Shown here: positions 1-11,100 of the stretch, piece by piece | Layout of the letters: each line of letters starts with the position of its first letter | Position numbering within the stretch: position 1 is the first letter of the stretch | Assembly (NCBI GenBank): GCA_024763075.1 | Contig: JANTGF010000016.1 | Span: 1-56,714, forward strand | Direction: 5' to 3' | Length of the DNA stretch: 56,714 bases | Source of the DNA: Bacteroidales bacterium | Lineage (GTDB): Bacteria > Bacteroidota > Bacteroidia > Bacteroidales > VadinHA17 | Notes under the pieces: generated by a model | What the model saw: the letters and a program-made list of their open reading frames with translations, nothing else | Told to the model about the DNA's origin: nothing | The model's database searches: none | Position numbers and translations under genes: made by a program

Positions 1-1922
1 CTACCGTGACAAGTGATATCTCACTCCTGGCCAACTTCAAAATCCAGTCTTTTAATGTCAGTGCTGCTGCTATCCCTGAGATTGGTGGGTCGGTGGCTGA
101 TACCGGTAACTTTAATTACGGAACAACTGCTACAATTACTGCAACACCTAATACCGGGTATGACTTTGTAAACTGGACGGATCCCGTTTCACTTGATACC
201 CTCTCGGTTTCCGCAAGCATCGACACTACTGTTACAAGTGATATCTCACTTGTGGCAAACTTCAAAATCCAGTCTTTTAATGTCAGTGCTGCTGCTATCC
301 CTGAAATTGGTGGATCGGTGGCTGATACCGGTAACTTTAATTACGGAACAATTGCTACAATTACCGCAACACCTAATACCGGGTATGACTTTGTAAACTG
401 GACGGACCCCGTTTCACTTGATACCCTGTCGGTTTCCGCAAGCATCGACACTACCGTAACAAGTGATATCTCGCTCGTTGCAAACTTCAAAATCCGGTCT
501 TTTAATGTAAGTGGATCATCTTCTCCTTCTGATGGAGGGACTATTGCAGACACCGGAACTTATAATTTTGGGGCAATTGCAACTATATCAGCATCCCCTT
601 CTGTCAATTTTGAATTTATTAATTGGACTGATGCTCTTACCGGAGACACTATCTCTACAAACCTAAGTATAGATACCACTGTTTTCAGTAATATCTCTTT
701 TATTGCCAACTTTATAAAACTGCAAACCATTGACCTCATTTCCGGCTGGAATATTATGTCTTTCAATGTAGTACCGGATAACCCGGATATGTTTGCGATT
801 CTGACACCTGTTATTGATTCGGGCTATCTCCAGAAAGTACAAAACGAAACCGGAGATGCTGTTGAGTATGTTACAGGCATAGGATGGATAAATAATATTG
901 GAGATATGACTCCAACAGAAGGTTATAAAATCAGGGTCACTGATACAACTCAGCTAACGGTCTCCGGAGATGCTGTTTCACTTCCTTACAACATTCCTTT
1001 GAAATGGAAATGGAATATAATGGGTTTTCCTGATGATGAACCACAGTTATCCCAAGATGTTTTATTGGACCTGGCAGACACAAACATACTTACAAAAGTA
1101 CAGGATCAAACTGGTTCTTCCGTAGAATATGTGGATCCAATAGGATGGATTTATAATATTGCAAGTTTTTTACCGGGTCAGGGTTATAAAATCTATGTAA
1201 AAGCAGATACTTCCCTGACCATCTCAGGATCATCCAATAAATCTGCAATTATCTATCTGAAGAAAACACAGTCTTTTCACTTCAGCCCAGCCTGGAAAGG
1301 TAACGGATATAACCACATGAATATCTATATTCTTGATACTGAAGGCCTGGATAATGGTGATGAAATTGGCATATTTGACAATGACCTATGTGTTGGAATG
1401 GGAATTATGGATGCCGGCAAAGATTATATTTCCATTGTAGTTTCATTGGATGATCCGGTTACAAAAGAAAAGGATGGTTTTAGTAACGGAGACGATATTA
1501 AGTTGCGTGTCTGGAAAAAGAATCAAAATAAAGAATACAAAATTGAAAATATAAAATTCAGCAGTAAATACAGCAATAAGTTTTATGAATCTGAGACATC
1601 GGTTATTCAGCTAAATCCTGAAATGAATGTTGCCTACAGTAAGGGCTCCTGGAGATTGAATGATGCATATCCAAATCCATTCAATGAAAAGGTTTTTATA
1701 TCTTATTCTATTGCTGAAGAGACCAAAGTCAGGATTGAAGTTTATAATCTGACAGGAGAGATCATCCGGGTTTTGACCAATGGATTACAGCCAAAGGGCA
1801 ATCATATAGTTAGCTGGGACGGGACAGACCCTAAAGGGAACAGGGTAGCTCCCGGAGTTTATTTTTACAGGATGATTGCTCCGGATTATTCAAAAGTTAA
1901 GAAGCTATTGTTTGTAAAATAA
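1..1922 (+). CDS. Secreted InlB-type repeat protein with T9SS C-terminal domain (5' truncated)
   Basis: The reading frame is open from the left edge (first full codon at base 3), so the true start lies outside the window. The visible 640 or so residues contain the end of one repeat and three full 75-residue repeats of the divergent InlB B-repeat type, with a GGSV..Y.FVNWTD..ANF pattern. Two tandem SGWNIM-containing modules follow (about bases 731-1230), then a WKGNG...GDEIGIFD...CVGMG domain (about 1275-1620). The end is a T9SS/FlgD-like sorting domain with YPNPFN, SWDGTDPKGN and PGVYFYRM motifs. The protein is therefore probably exported across the outer membrane and surface-attached or released; the ligand is unknown. 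The next gene starts 29 bp downstream and shares every C-terminal module, so the two look like duplicated neighbours in one operon. Confidence 0.85.
   Translation, partial: TVTSDISLLANFKIQSFNVSAAAIPEIGGSVADTGNFNYGTTATITATPNTGYDFVNWTDPVSLDTLSVSASIDTTVTSDISLVANFKIQSFNVSAAAIPEIGGSVADTGNFNYGTIATITATPNTGYDFVNWTDPVSLDTLSVSASIDTTVTSDISLVANFKIRSFNVSGSSSPSDGGTIADTGTYNFGAIATISASPSVNFEFINWTDALTGDTISTNLSIDTTVFSNISFIANFIKLQTIDLISGWNIMSFNVVPDNPDMFAILTPVIDSGYLQKVQNETGDAVEYVTGIGWINNIGDMTPTEGYKIRVTDTTQLTVSGDAVSLPYNIPLKWKWNIMGFPDDEPQLSQDVLLDLADTNILTKVQDQTGSSVEYVDPIGWIYNIASFLPGQGYKIYVKADTSLTISGSSNKSAIIYLKKTQSFHFSPAWKGNGYNHMNIYILDTEGLDNGDEIGIFDNDLCVGMGIMDAGKDYISIVVSLDDPVTKEKDGFSNGDDIKLRVWKKNQNKEYKIENIKFSSKYSNKFYESETSVIQLNPEMNVAYSKGSWRLNDAYPNPFNEKVFISYSIAEETKVRIEVYNLTGEIIRVLTNGLQPKGNHIVSWDGTDPKGNRVAPGVYFYRMIAPDYSKVKKLLFVK
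9..683 (+). repeat. 225-bp tandem direct repeats inside the first gene
   Basis: Three in-frame units start at 9, 234 and 459. The first two are nearly identical at the DNA level, while the third is clearly diverged. Each encodes a 75-residue InlB-like repeat. The exact 225-bp period is the same as in the next gene. Confidence 0.85.
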
Positions 1923-1951
1923 TAATTAAGATTTTAAAATTAAGATCAATT

Positions 1952-4900
1952 ATGTTGAAAAAGGTTTTTACCTCATTATTAATATTACTGGCTTTTACTT
2001 TCGCATCACATGGACAGCATTTTAATGTGGTATGGACAGGGAATGGTCTTGACCATGAGAATTTTTATTTTACAAAGGGAATATTAAATGGAGTTGATCT
2101 GGAAGCAGGTGATGAAATTGCCGTTTTTGATGGTATTTACTGTGTGGCAGCCGGTATTCTCACTCAACCTCTGAACAGCACAGATTTTCTTACCATGAAA
2201 GCTTCAAGGGATGATGATCTTACTACAGAAATTGATGGCTATACAGTAGGGAATCCTATTACCTATAAAATATGGGATAACAGCGAAAGTATGGAAATTG
2301 ATAGTGTGGTAGCCACATATAACTCGGGAAGTAATCTTTTTGTTTTGAGTGGAACTGTCTCTGCGGAATTAGCCGGTTTTCTGGTTTTCGATATTACAAC
2401 CGATGTTAATCCAACAGGAAGAGGAACCACTACCGGAGCCGGTACATATGATTATAACAGTACGGCTACCCTTACTGCTACTCCGGCTACCGGATATAAT
2501 TTCGTGAACTGGACGGAAACCAACTCCGGAGATACCCTTGCAACTTCTCAAAGTTTTGATGTCCTGGTTACTCAGGATAGTTCTTTTACCGCTAACTTTG
2601 CGCCTCAATCCTTTTCCATTTCTGCTGTCGCAAACCCAACCGGCGGTGGTTCGGTTTCAGGGAATGGCCCATATGATTATAATACTACGGCTACCCTTAC
2701 TGCTACTCCGGCTACCGGGTATAACTTCGTGAACTGGACGGAAACCAACTCCGGAGATACCCTTGCAACTTCTCAAAGTTTCGATGTCCTTGTTACTCAG
2801 GATAGTTCTTTTACCGCTAACTTTGCGCCTCAATCCTTTTCCATTTCTGCTGTCGCAAACCCAACCGGCGGTGGTTCGGTCTCAGGGAATGGCCCGTATG
2901 ATTATAATACTACCGCTACCCTGACTGCTACTCCGGCTACCGGATATAATTTCGTGAACTGGACGGAAACTAATTCAGGTGATACAGTTTCTGTTGTTTC
3001 AACTCTCAATATAACGGTTACCGGTGATAGCTCATTCACTGCTAATTTTGTACTTCAAACTTACACCATCAATACCTCCGTTAATCCTACATCCGGAGGT
3101 ACAGTCTTAGGTAGTGGTTCATATAACTATAACGAAACAGCTGTTCTAACAGCGAATCCAGCCACAGGTTATAATTTCCTGAACTGGATTGAAACCAATT
3201 CCGGGGATATCGTTTCTAACAGTCAGAGTATCAATGTCACTGTTACAAGTGACAGCTCATTTACTGCTAATTTTGTAATCCAGTCCTTCAATATTAATGT
3301 TGCCGCAAATCCGGGCATTGGTGGTAATGTTTCTGGCAATGGTACTTATAACTATAATACGACTGCAACTTTGACAGCAACTCCTGCAACCGGATATGAT
3401 TTCGTAAACTGGACAGAAACCAACTCCGGAGATACCGTTGCAACTACTCAAAGTTTCGACCTTACTGTAACTCAGGACAGCTCTTTTACTGCTAATTTTG
3501 AACTACAGTCTTTTACTATTTCTACTGCTATCAATCCAACCGGAGGCGGTACTACCTCAGGTGGGGGTGCCTATAATTATAATGAGATTACCACACTTGT
3601 AGCTACACCTGCCACCAGTTATGAATTTGTCAACTGGACAGTAACAAATTCCGGAGATGTGGCTTCCGGAAATCCGGGTTTTGATGTTACAGTAACAAGT
3701 GACAGTTCATTCACTGCTAATTTCATACGAACTTATAGTATCTCTATTTCTGCTAACCCGGTAAATGGTGGTACAATTTCTGGTGCCGGAACTTACACAG
3801 ATGGTTCTACTGTAAACCTTTCTGCTACAGCCAATGCAGGATATGTTTTCATTAACTGGACCGAAGGGGGTTCCGAAGTATCTACAAATCCCAATTATTC
3901 TTTTACAGCATCAGCAGATAGATCTTTGATTGCAAACTTCACAGGCAGTCAAACCATTACGCTAAGTAGCGGCTGGAATATTATGTCATTTTATGTAACC
4001 CCGCCTGATCCTGATCTGTCTGTTATACTGGCTTCATTGATCAGTGAAGGCTCGCTGGACAAGGTCCAGGACGAAACAGGAAAAGCGTTTGAAAATGTAG
4101 CAGGAATAGGTTGGATAAATGAAATCGGGAACTGGGCTCCGACGGAAGGTTATAAAATACGGGTTAATACAAATACACAACTTGATCTTACAGGCGATGT
4201 TATTTCACTACCTGCAGGCATCCCGCTGGAAACAGGCTGGAATATCATGAGCTTCCCTTCTCCTGAAATGCAGAACTCCCAGGATGTGGTTGCAGCCCTG
4301 ATTTCTTCCGGTGAACTTGTAAAAGTACAGGACCAGACCGGATCTGCCATCGTATATTTAGATCCTAACTGGCAATATTATATCATCAATTTCCATCCCG
4401 GTGAGGGTTACAAGATCAATGTCAATACAAACACATCCATTACGATTGATGAATTACCTCCGAATAAGTCTGGTGCCATGCAAAAAGAGACAGTCATTCC
4501 TGAGCATTTTTCCACATCATGGACTGGTAATGGCTATAATCATATGAACATTTATATCCTTCCGGAAGGCAGTTTGGAATCCGGTGATGAAGTTGCAGCT
4601 TTTGACGGGAATATCTGCGTGGGTATTGGAATGGTTGATCCTGCTAAGGATTATATCTCAATTATTACCTCCATGGATGACCCGATGACAAAAAAACAGG
4701 ATGGATTTATCACCAACCATAAAATTCAACTTCGCGTTTGGCAGAAAGAAACAGACAAAGAATACACGATTGAAAAAATTTCTTTCCGGGATCCGGATAA
4801 CAATAAATATGTGGAATCAGGAACAAGTATTATTCAGATGAATCTTGAAATTCCGGATCATGATCAGGGGTGGAGCCTCGGTGATGCTTATCCGAATCCA

Positions 4901-5146
4901 TTTAATGATTTCACTACTATTCATTATTCAGTTGCTAAAGAAATGAATATCCGAATTGAGATTTACAATGCCACCGGTCAAAAAATAAAGGTACTCCTGG
5001 ATGAAGTTAAAGCGGAGGGCGATTATACCATTACCTGGGACCGTACAAATCAGAACGGCAAACAAATTTCTTCAGGAACATATTTTTACAGAATGATAAC
5101 CAACAACTATTCAGAGGTTAAAACTCTGATATATATGGGAAAATGA
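1952..5146 (+). CDS. Secreted InlB-type repeat protein with T9SS C-terminal domain
   Basis: This is a complete 1064-residue protein. Residues 1-21 form a signal peptide ending at SHG-QHF. Residues 22-146 form a domain with WTGNG.DHENFYF, LEAGDEIAVFDG and KIWDNS motifs, closing with GTVSAELAG. Residues 148-665 hold seven divergent InlB B-repeats of 75 residues. Two SGWNIMSF modules follow, then a second copy of the WTGNG/GDE.AAFDG domain. A FlgD-like/T9SS type A sorting region ends the protein (YPNPFN, SGTYFYRM). It is probably a surface or secreted adhesin-like protein. Its N-terminus matches the gene downstream and its C-terminus matches the gene upstream, so it reads like a chimera of the two. 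It probably shares a transcript with both (gaps of 29 and 42 bp). Confidence 0.85.
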   Translation: MLKKVFTSLLILLAFTFASHGQHFNVVWTGNGLDHENFYFTKGILNGVDLEAGDEIAVFDGIYCVAAGILTQPLNSTDFLTMKASRDDDLTTEIDGYTVGNPITYKIWDNSESMEIDSVVATYNSGSNLFVLSGTVSAELAGFLVFDITTDVNPTGRGTTTGAGTYDYNSTATLTATPATGYNFVNWTETNSGDTLATSQSFDVLVTQDSSFTANFAPQSFSISAVANPTGGGSVSGNGPYDYNTTATLTATPATGYNFVNWTETNSGDTLATSQSFDVLVTQDSSFTANFAPQSFSISAVANPTGGGSVSGNGPYDYNTTATLTATPATGYNFVNWTETNSGDTVSVVSTLNITVTGDSSFTANFVLQTYTINTSVNPTSGGTVLGSGSYNYNETAVLTANPATGYNFLNWIETNSGDIVSNSQSINVTVTSDSSFTANFVIQSFNINVAANPGIGGNVSGNGTYNYNTTATLTATPATGYDFVNWTETNSGDTVATTQSFDLTVTQDSSFTANFELQSFTISTAINPTGGGTTSGGGAYNYNEITTLVATPATSYEFVNWTVTNSGDVASGNPGFDVTVTSDSSFTANFIRTYSISISANPVNGGTISGAGTYTDGSTVNLSATANAGYVFINWTEGGSEVSTNPNYSFTASADRSLIANFTGSQTITLSSGWNIMSFYVTPPDPDLSVILASLISEGSLDKVQDETGKAFENVAGIGWINEIGNWAPTEGYKIRVNTNTQLDLTGDVISLPAGIPLETGWNIMSFPSPEMQNSQDVVAALISSGELVKVQDQTGSAIVYLDPNWQYYIINFHPGEGYKINVNTNTSITIDELPPNKSGAMQKETVIPEHFSTSWTGNGYNHMNIYILPEGSLESGDEVAAFDGNICVGIGMVDPAKDYISIITSMDDPMTKKQDGFITNHKIQLRVWQKETDKEYTIEKISFRDPDNNKYVESGTSIIQMNLEIPDHDQGWSLGDAYPNPFNDFTTIHYSVAKEMNIRIEIYNATGQKIKVLLDEVKAEGDYTITWDRTNQNGKQISSGTYFYRMITNNYSEVKTLIYMGK
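2390..3945 (+). repeat. Seven 225-bp tandem repeats inside the second gene
   Basis: Units begin around 2411, 2636, 2861, 3086, 3311 and 3536 with an exact 225-bp spacing; a seventh, slightly shorter unit follows. Units 1-3 are nearly identical in DNA and units 4-7 are diverged. The array is coding and in frame (InlB-type repeats). Confidence 0.85.
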
Positions 5147-5188
5147 CCCATAGAATGAAAGAAAAGAATTAAGAAAGAGGATCATAAT

Positions 5189-8100
5189 ATGAAAAAGATA
5201 ATCACTTTACTACTGGTAATATTCACATTAACATCAGGGCTCCGGGGGCAGCATTTTATCCCCGTCTGGACTGGTAACGGAGTGGATCATGAAAATTTCT
5301 ATTTTTCAAAGGCTACCATAAACACTGTCGATCTTGAAGCAGGTGATGAGATTGCTGTTTTTGATGGTTCATATTGTGTAGGAGCATCCGTTCTCACCCA
5401 GCCTTTAAGTACTTCAAATTATCTGAGTGTTGTTGCTTCAAAAGACGACGATGTTACCACCGAAGTGGATGGTTATACTCCCGGGAATACAATTATCTAT
5501 AAAATCTGGGATAACAGTGCTAATAAAGAGATCAATATTATTACAGTAAATTATCTTTCCGGCACCGGCACTTTTGTAGTAGGAGGAACCGTTTCTGCTG
5601 AATTGGCCGGAGAAGCAACCCGGCTGGATATTACTCCGCTGTCTTTTGATGTCAGTCCATATGCAGGGCAAGTAGTATTTACGGTGGATGCAAATACAAG
5701 CTGGGCCATCACAGCCAATGATAGCTGGATTACACCATCCAAGGTAAGTGAGACTACTTTAAATGCAGACTACACCATCAACACAGGTGCAGACAGAAGC
5801 GGTACCATCGAAATTACAGGTGGGGATATAACAAGAACCCTTACCATTAACCAGGAGGGTCCTACTCTTCAAATTACACCCACAAGTGGTACTTTACCCT
5901 GGGGGCAATCGGTACTTGACGGAGGTACAAACACCTGGTCTCCTGCAGTTGAGTTTACAGTTACTTCAAACCTAAACTGGGATATAAATGATTTATCGTC
6001 CAACCAGATATGGTTGGGGTTTGATGTCTATACCGGCACTCCTGATAAATTCGTAGCCTATGCAAAGTCAGACAATGATGATGTTCCAAATGATGGAGTG
6101 ATCACTCTGGATATTCCAGTCTTCAGCATCAGCAGTTCAGTAAATATTCATCAGGAAGGAGCTCCCGTTTTAACGGTTAGTACTCCAAGCCTTAGTCTGG
6201 CATATATAAGTGGAAGTACGGGCAGTTTTAATATTACTGCAAAAAACGTAACCTGGGATATTACCTGGGATAATACGGGTGCTCCATGGGTTTCGGTTGC
6301 TCCGGTAACAGGTACGGATGACCAGATAATAAATGTAACCACAACTAGTGCGAATACAGCAACTACAGCCAGAAGTGCAATACTTACCATCTCCGGAGGA
6401 GGAATAACGCATACCGTGTTAGTAACTCAGGAAGGTGCACCCCTTCTGGAAACTGATTCCACCAGTCTGGGACTCGCCTGGGATAATGGCAGTAGCAACA
6501 CTTTTACTGTTACCTCTGCAAATACTTCCTGGACAATCAATAATTCTCCTTCATGGCTTAATATTAGTCCCCTAAACGGAACTGAATCTCAGGGAGTTTC
6601 TGTTACCGCCAATGAGGCCAATCCATCTACTTCCAATCGTTCTGTCATACTTTCTGTCACGGGAAGCGGAATTACCCGGAATGTTACGGTTACTCAGGCC
6701 GGTGCTCCTTTACTTGAAGTTGATTCATCCAGTATCGGCCTTGCATATCAGATCAATAGTGAAAATACTTTTACCGTGACTTCTGCAAATGTTTCATGGA
6801 ACATCACAGGTAACCCAACCTGGCTGTCGGTAACACCGGCTTCTGATAACAGTACACAACTGATAACGGTAAGAGCCACAAGTGAAAACTCCTCTACCAT
6901 TGCCCGTACAGCTACCCTTACCATAACTGATGGGATCATAAACCGGACTGTAAATGTAAGCCAGGCAGGTGCTCCTTCACTTGAGGTGAACCCAACGACT
7001 TTAAGCATGTCCAGTAATGGTGGTAGCAGCGGATCTTTTAATATCACCTCTGCAAACCTTACCTGGAGTATTACAGGTATTCCCACCTGGGCTGATCTTA
7101 CCCCTGTTACTTCCGGCACCGGAGATCAAACCATTACTGTAACTACCAATAGTGCTAATGCTTCTACAGATCCACGGTCAGCAACCTTAACTATTGCAGG
7201 AGGAGGAATTACGCGAATGGTAGATATTACCCAGGAGGGTGCCTCCGTACTGAGTGTTGACCCCTCCAGTATCAGTCTTACCTATCAGAATGGAAGTTCC
7301 GGTACGTTTAATATTAATGCCGCAAATGTTACCTGGAGAATTGAGAATATTCCCGGTTGGCTGACTATTACCCCGGTTACTACCGGAACCAGTAGTCAGA
7401 TCATTACGGTAACTGCAAATGAAGAAAATCCTTCAACTACTGCCCGGTCAGTAAACCTCACTATAACCGACGATAACATTACCCGTACGGTTACGGTAAC
7501 TCAGGATGGTGCTCCTCTCCTGGAAGTTGATTCGACCAGCATTGATTTAGGATATCAAAACTTAAGTGAATCATCATTCACTGTTACATCAGAAAATGTT
7601 TCATGGAATATCACCGGTATTCCTTCCTGGTTAAGTTTAACACCTGATAATGGAACTAATACCCAATTAATTTCCGTTGTAGCTACTGAGGAGAATCTTT
7701 CAACCTCTGCAAGAACTGTTACACTTACGGTTACCGATAATAATCTAACCCAGACTCTTACGGTTACCCAGGCAGGTCGTCCATCCCTTGAGGTTGGAAC
7801 CTCAAGTGTGAATATTGGTTATAAGGATGGCAGTACCGAATCTTTTCTGGTTATCTCATACAACTTAACTTGGAATATTAGCGGAAAACCTGACTGGCTC
7901 GATGTCAGTCCTTTATCAGGAGGAGGTCAGACAAACACTAGTATAAGCCTGACTGCCATAGGGGACAATCCCACTTCTGCTGAAAGGACAGCCACATTAA
8001 CCGTTACCGGTGGCGGAATTTCCAAAACAGTAACCGTCACCCAATCAGGTGCTCCCGAGCTGACAGTAGATCAAACAACAATGAGCATAGGGTATGAAAG

Positions 8101-11100
8101 TGGACTTACTTCAACTTTTGAACTGACCTCTGCTAATGTCACCTGGAATATTGTAGATAACGCAACATGGCTTGGTATTAATCCGGCCTCAGGAAGTACC
8201 AGTCAGACAATTACGATAAGCACAACCGAAGAAAACCCGTCAACCAATTCCAGAAATGCAACCATTACAATAACCGGCGGAGAAATTACACGGACCATAT
8301 CAGTAACCCAGGATGGCGCACCTCAGCTGGAAGTGAGTCCTGCAAGCCTCAACCTTACCTGGCAGAATGGAAGTAATGGCACAATTAATGTTACATCTGC
8401 AAATGTGAACTGGCTTGTATCCGGGGCTCCCTCATGGGTCAGTATAAACCCATTGTCCGGAAGCGGAAATCAGGCGATTACGGTTACTGCTACCAGTGAC
8501 AACCCAACATCAAGTCCCAGAACCGGTTCTTTCACTATTTCAGGCGGAGGAATTTCACGTACAGTCTCTGTTTCTCAGGATGGCGCACCCTTATTGGAAG
8601 TCAGTACAACTGCTTTAAGCCTGGGCAATCAGAGTGGCAGTACCGGAACTTTTACAGTAACTTCTGCAAATAATATATGGTCTATTTCAGATGATGCTAC
8701 CTGGTTCAGTGCCAGTCCGGTATCCGGCAGCAGTACATTAGCCATTACCCTTACTACAAGTAGTGAGAATACTTCCACAGCCGACAGGCAAGGTACCATT
8801 ACAGTAACTGACGGAATGTTAATACGGACTGTAACCGTTACTCAGCAGGGTGCAGATCCTGTACTTAGCGTTGATCCGGCTTCCAGAAATGTAGATGCAA
8901 ATTCAGGTATAGCAACATATACCGTCACTTCGAATGTGGACTGGACAATAAGCGAGAATTCTGACTGGCTTGCTGCAACAAAACTGGATAATTCTACCCT
9001 TTCAGTTACATACAACGAAAATCTTAGCGTTAATCAAAGATCTGCTACTATCACTCTTTCCGGACCGGGTGTTTCAGATGTTTCAGTTACCCTTATCCAG
9101 GCAGGTGCTACTCCTTATTTAACCGCTACTCCATTGTCTACTACTGTTTCTTCTGCTTCAGGGGCATTTGTATTCACAGTTTCTTCTAATATTACATGGG
9201 CAGTTACAGATGATGCCGGTTGGGCAAATCCTGTAAAAACCGATGATCAGACACTCACTGTAAATTATGATGAAAATACGGTGGTATCAGCAAGAACTGC
9301 TACCATCACTTTATCCGGATCAGGCGTTGATGATGTTGTTCTGAGTCTGAATCAGGAAGCGGCCACGCCGGTATTAACCGTAGATCCTTCATCCCGGAAT
9401 GTGGATGCCCTGGCCGGGACGGTAACCTTCACGGTTACTTCAAATATTAACTGGACTTTCTCCGAAACGGCTGACTGGATTACAGGCACAAAAACAAATA
9501 ACACTACGCTGACCATCGATTATTCAGAAAATCCGGAAGTCACCTCAAGAAGTGTGATCATAACCCTTTCCGGACCGGGAGTAAGTGATCAGTCCGTTTC
9601 CGTAACCCAGGCAGGAGCTACTCCTGTACTTTCTGTCGTTCCATCATCGGCAAATGTAAGTTCTGCAGCCGGAATCGAGTCTTTTACTGTTACTTCAAAT
9701 ATAGACTGGAACGTCTCAGAAAATTCATCCTGGCTGACCGCAACAAAAACAAACAGCACAACCCTTACCGTTATTTATGATGAAAATATTTCTGTTGACC
9801 CCCGTTCTGCTGTAATTACTCTTTCAGGAACGGGTGTTGCTGACCAGATTGTTACAATAAATCAGGCAGGAGCAACTCCTGTATTATCTGTAACACCAGC
9901 CTCACAAAATGTCACCTCAGCAGCCGGCAGTACTACTTTTACAGTAAATTCCAACCAGAACTGGTCTTTTGTTGAAAACTCCGACTGGTTCAGTGCTACC
10001 CAAACAAATAATACTACATTAACCATTACGTATAATGAGAACCTGAGCGTTGATCAAAGATCAGCCATTATAACTATTTCAGGTGCTAACGTCACTGATC
10101 AGATTGCCACTGTAGTTCAGGAAGGTGCTGATCCCGTTTTGACAGTAACTCCCTTATCCCAAGATGTTTCGGCCTCAGCCGGGTCATTTAATTTCACGGT
10201 TTCTTCAAATATCAACTGGAGTTTTAATGAAAATGCCGGCTGGCTGACAGCTACAAAAACAAACAATACAACTCTGACAGTAACTTATGACGAGAATACA
10301 GTTGTGGCAACACGAACTGCAAATATTACTTTTTCAGGGCCCGGAGTCTCCGATCAAACCGTGTCCCTAAGCCAGGAGGCTGCTACTCCCGTCCTAAGTG
10401 TCGAACCGGCGTCTCAAACCGTAGGTTCACCCTCAGGTTCCTTAACCTTTACAGTATCTTCCAATGTTAACTGGTCAATCAGCGAAACAGCTACCTGGTT
10501 TAATGCAGTTAAAACCAACGATCAGACAATCACTGTTAATTATGATGAAAATACTGAGGTTAGTTCAAGAAGTGAAGATATTGTTGTTAGCGGACCCGGT
10601 GTTGCCTCCCAAACAGTAAATCTCAATCAGCAGGGTGCCAATCCTGAACTTTCAGTTACCCCTGCCTCCAGAACCGTTACTTCCGCAGGGGGGACAACAA
10701 ACTTTACGGTTTCCTCCAATGTAAGCTGGACAGCCACTGAAAATGCAGACTGGCTGACTGTAACAAAAACCAATGAGCAAACTTTAACAGTTAATTACAA
10801 TGAAAATATTACCGTAAATTCCAGATCGGCAACCATAACCATTTCCGGTCCCGGGATTACCTCTCAGGATGTACTGGTAACGCAGGAAGGGGCAACTCCG
10901 GTACTAACGGTTACACCAACCAGCCGTTCTGTGAATGCCAGTTCCGGTGCAGTTACTTATTCGGTCACCTCTAATGTTGACTGGTCCGTTTCTGAAAATT
11001 CAGACTGGCTTACGGCCACTAAAACAAATAATTCCACACTTACAGTCAGTTATAATGAAAATATCACCGTAGATCCCAGAACAGCTTCCATTACTTTATC

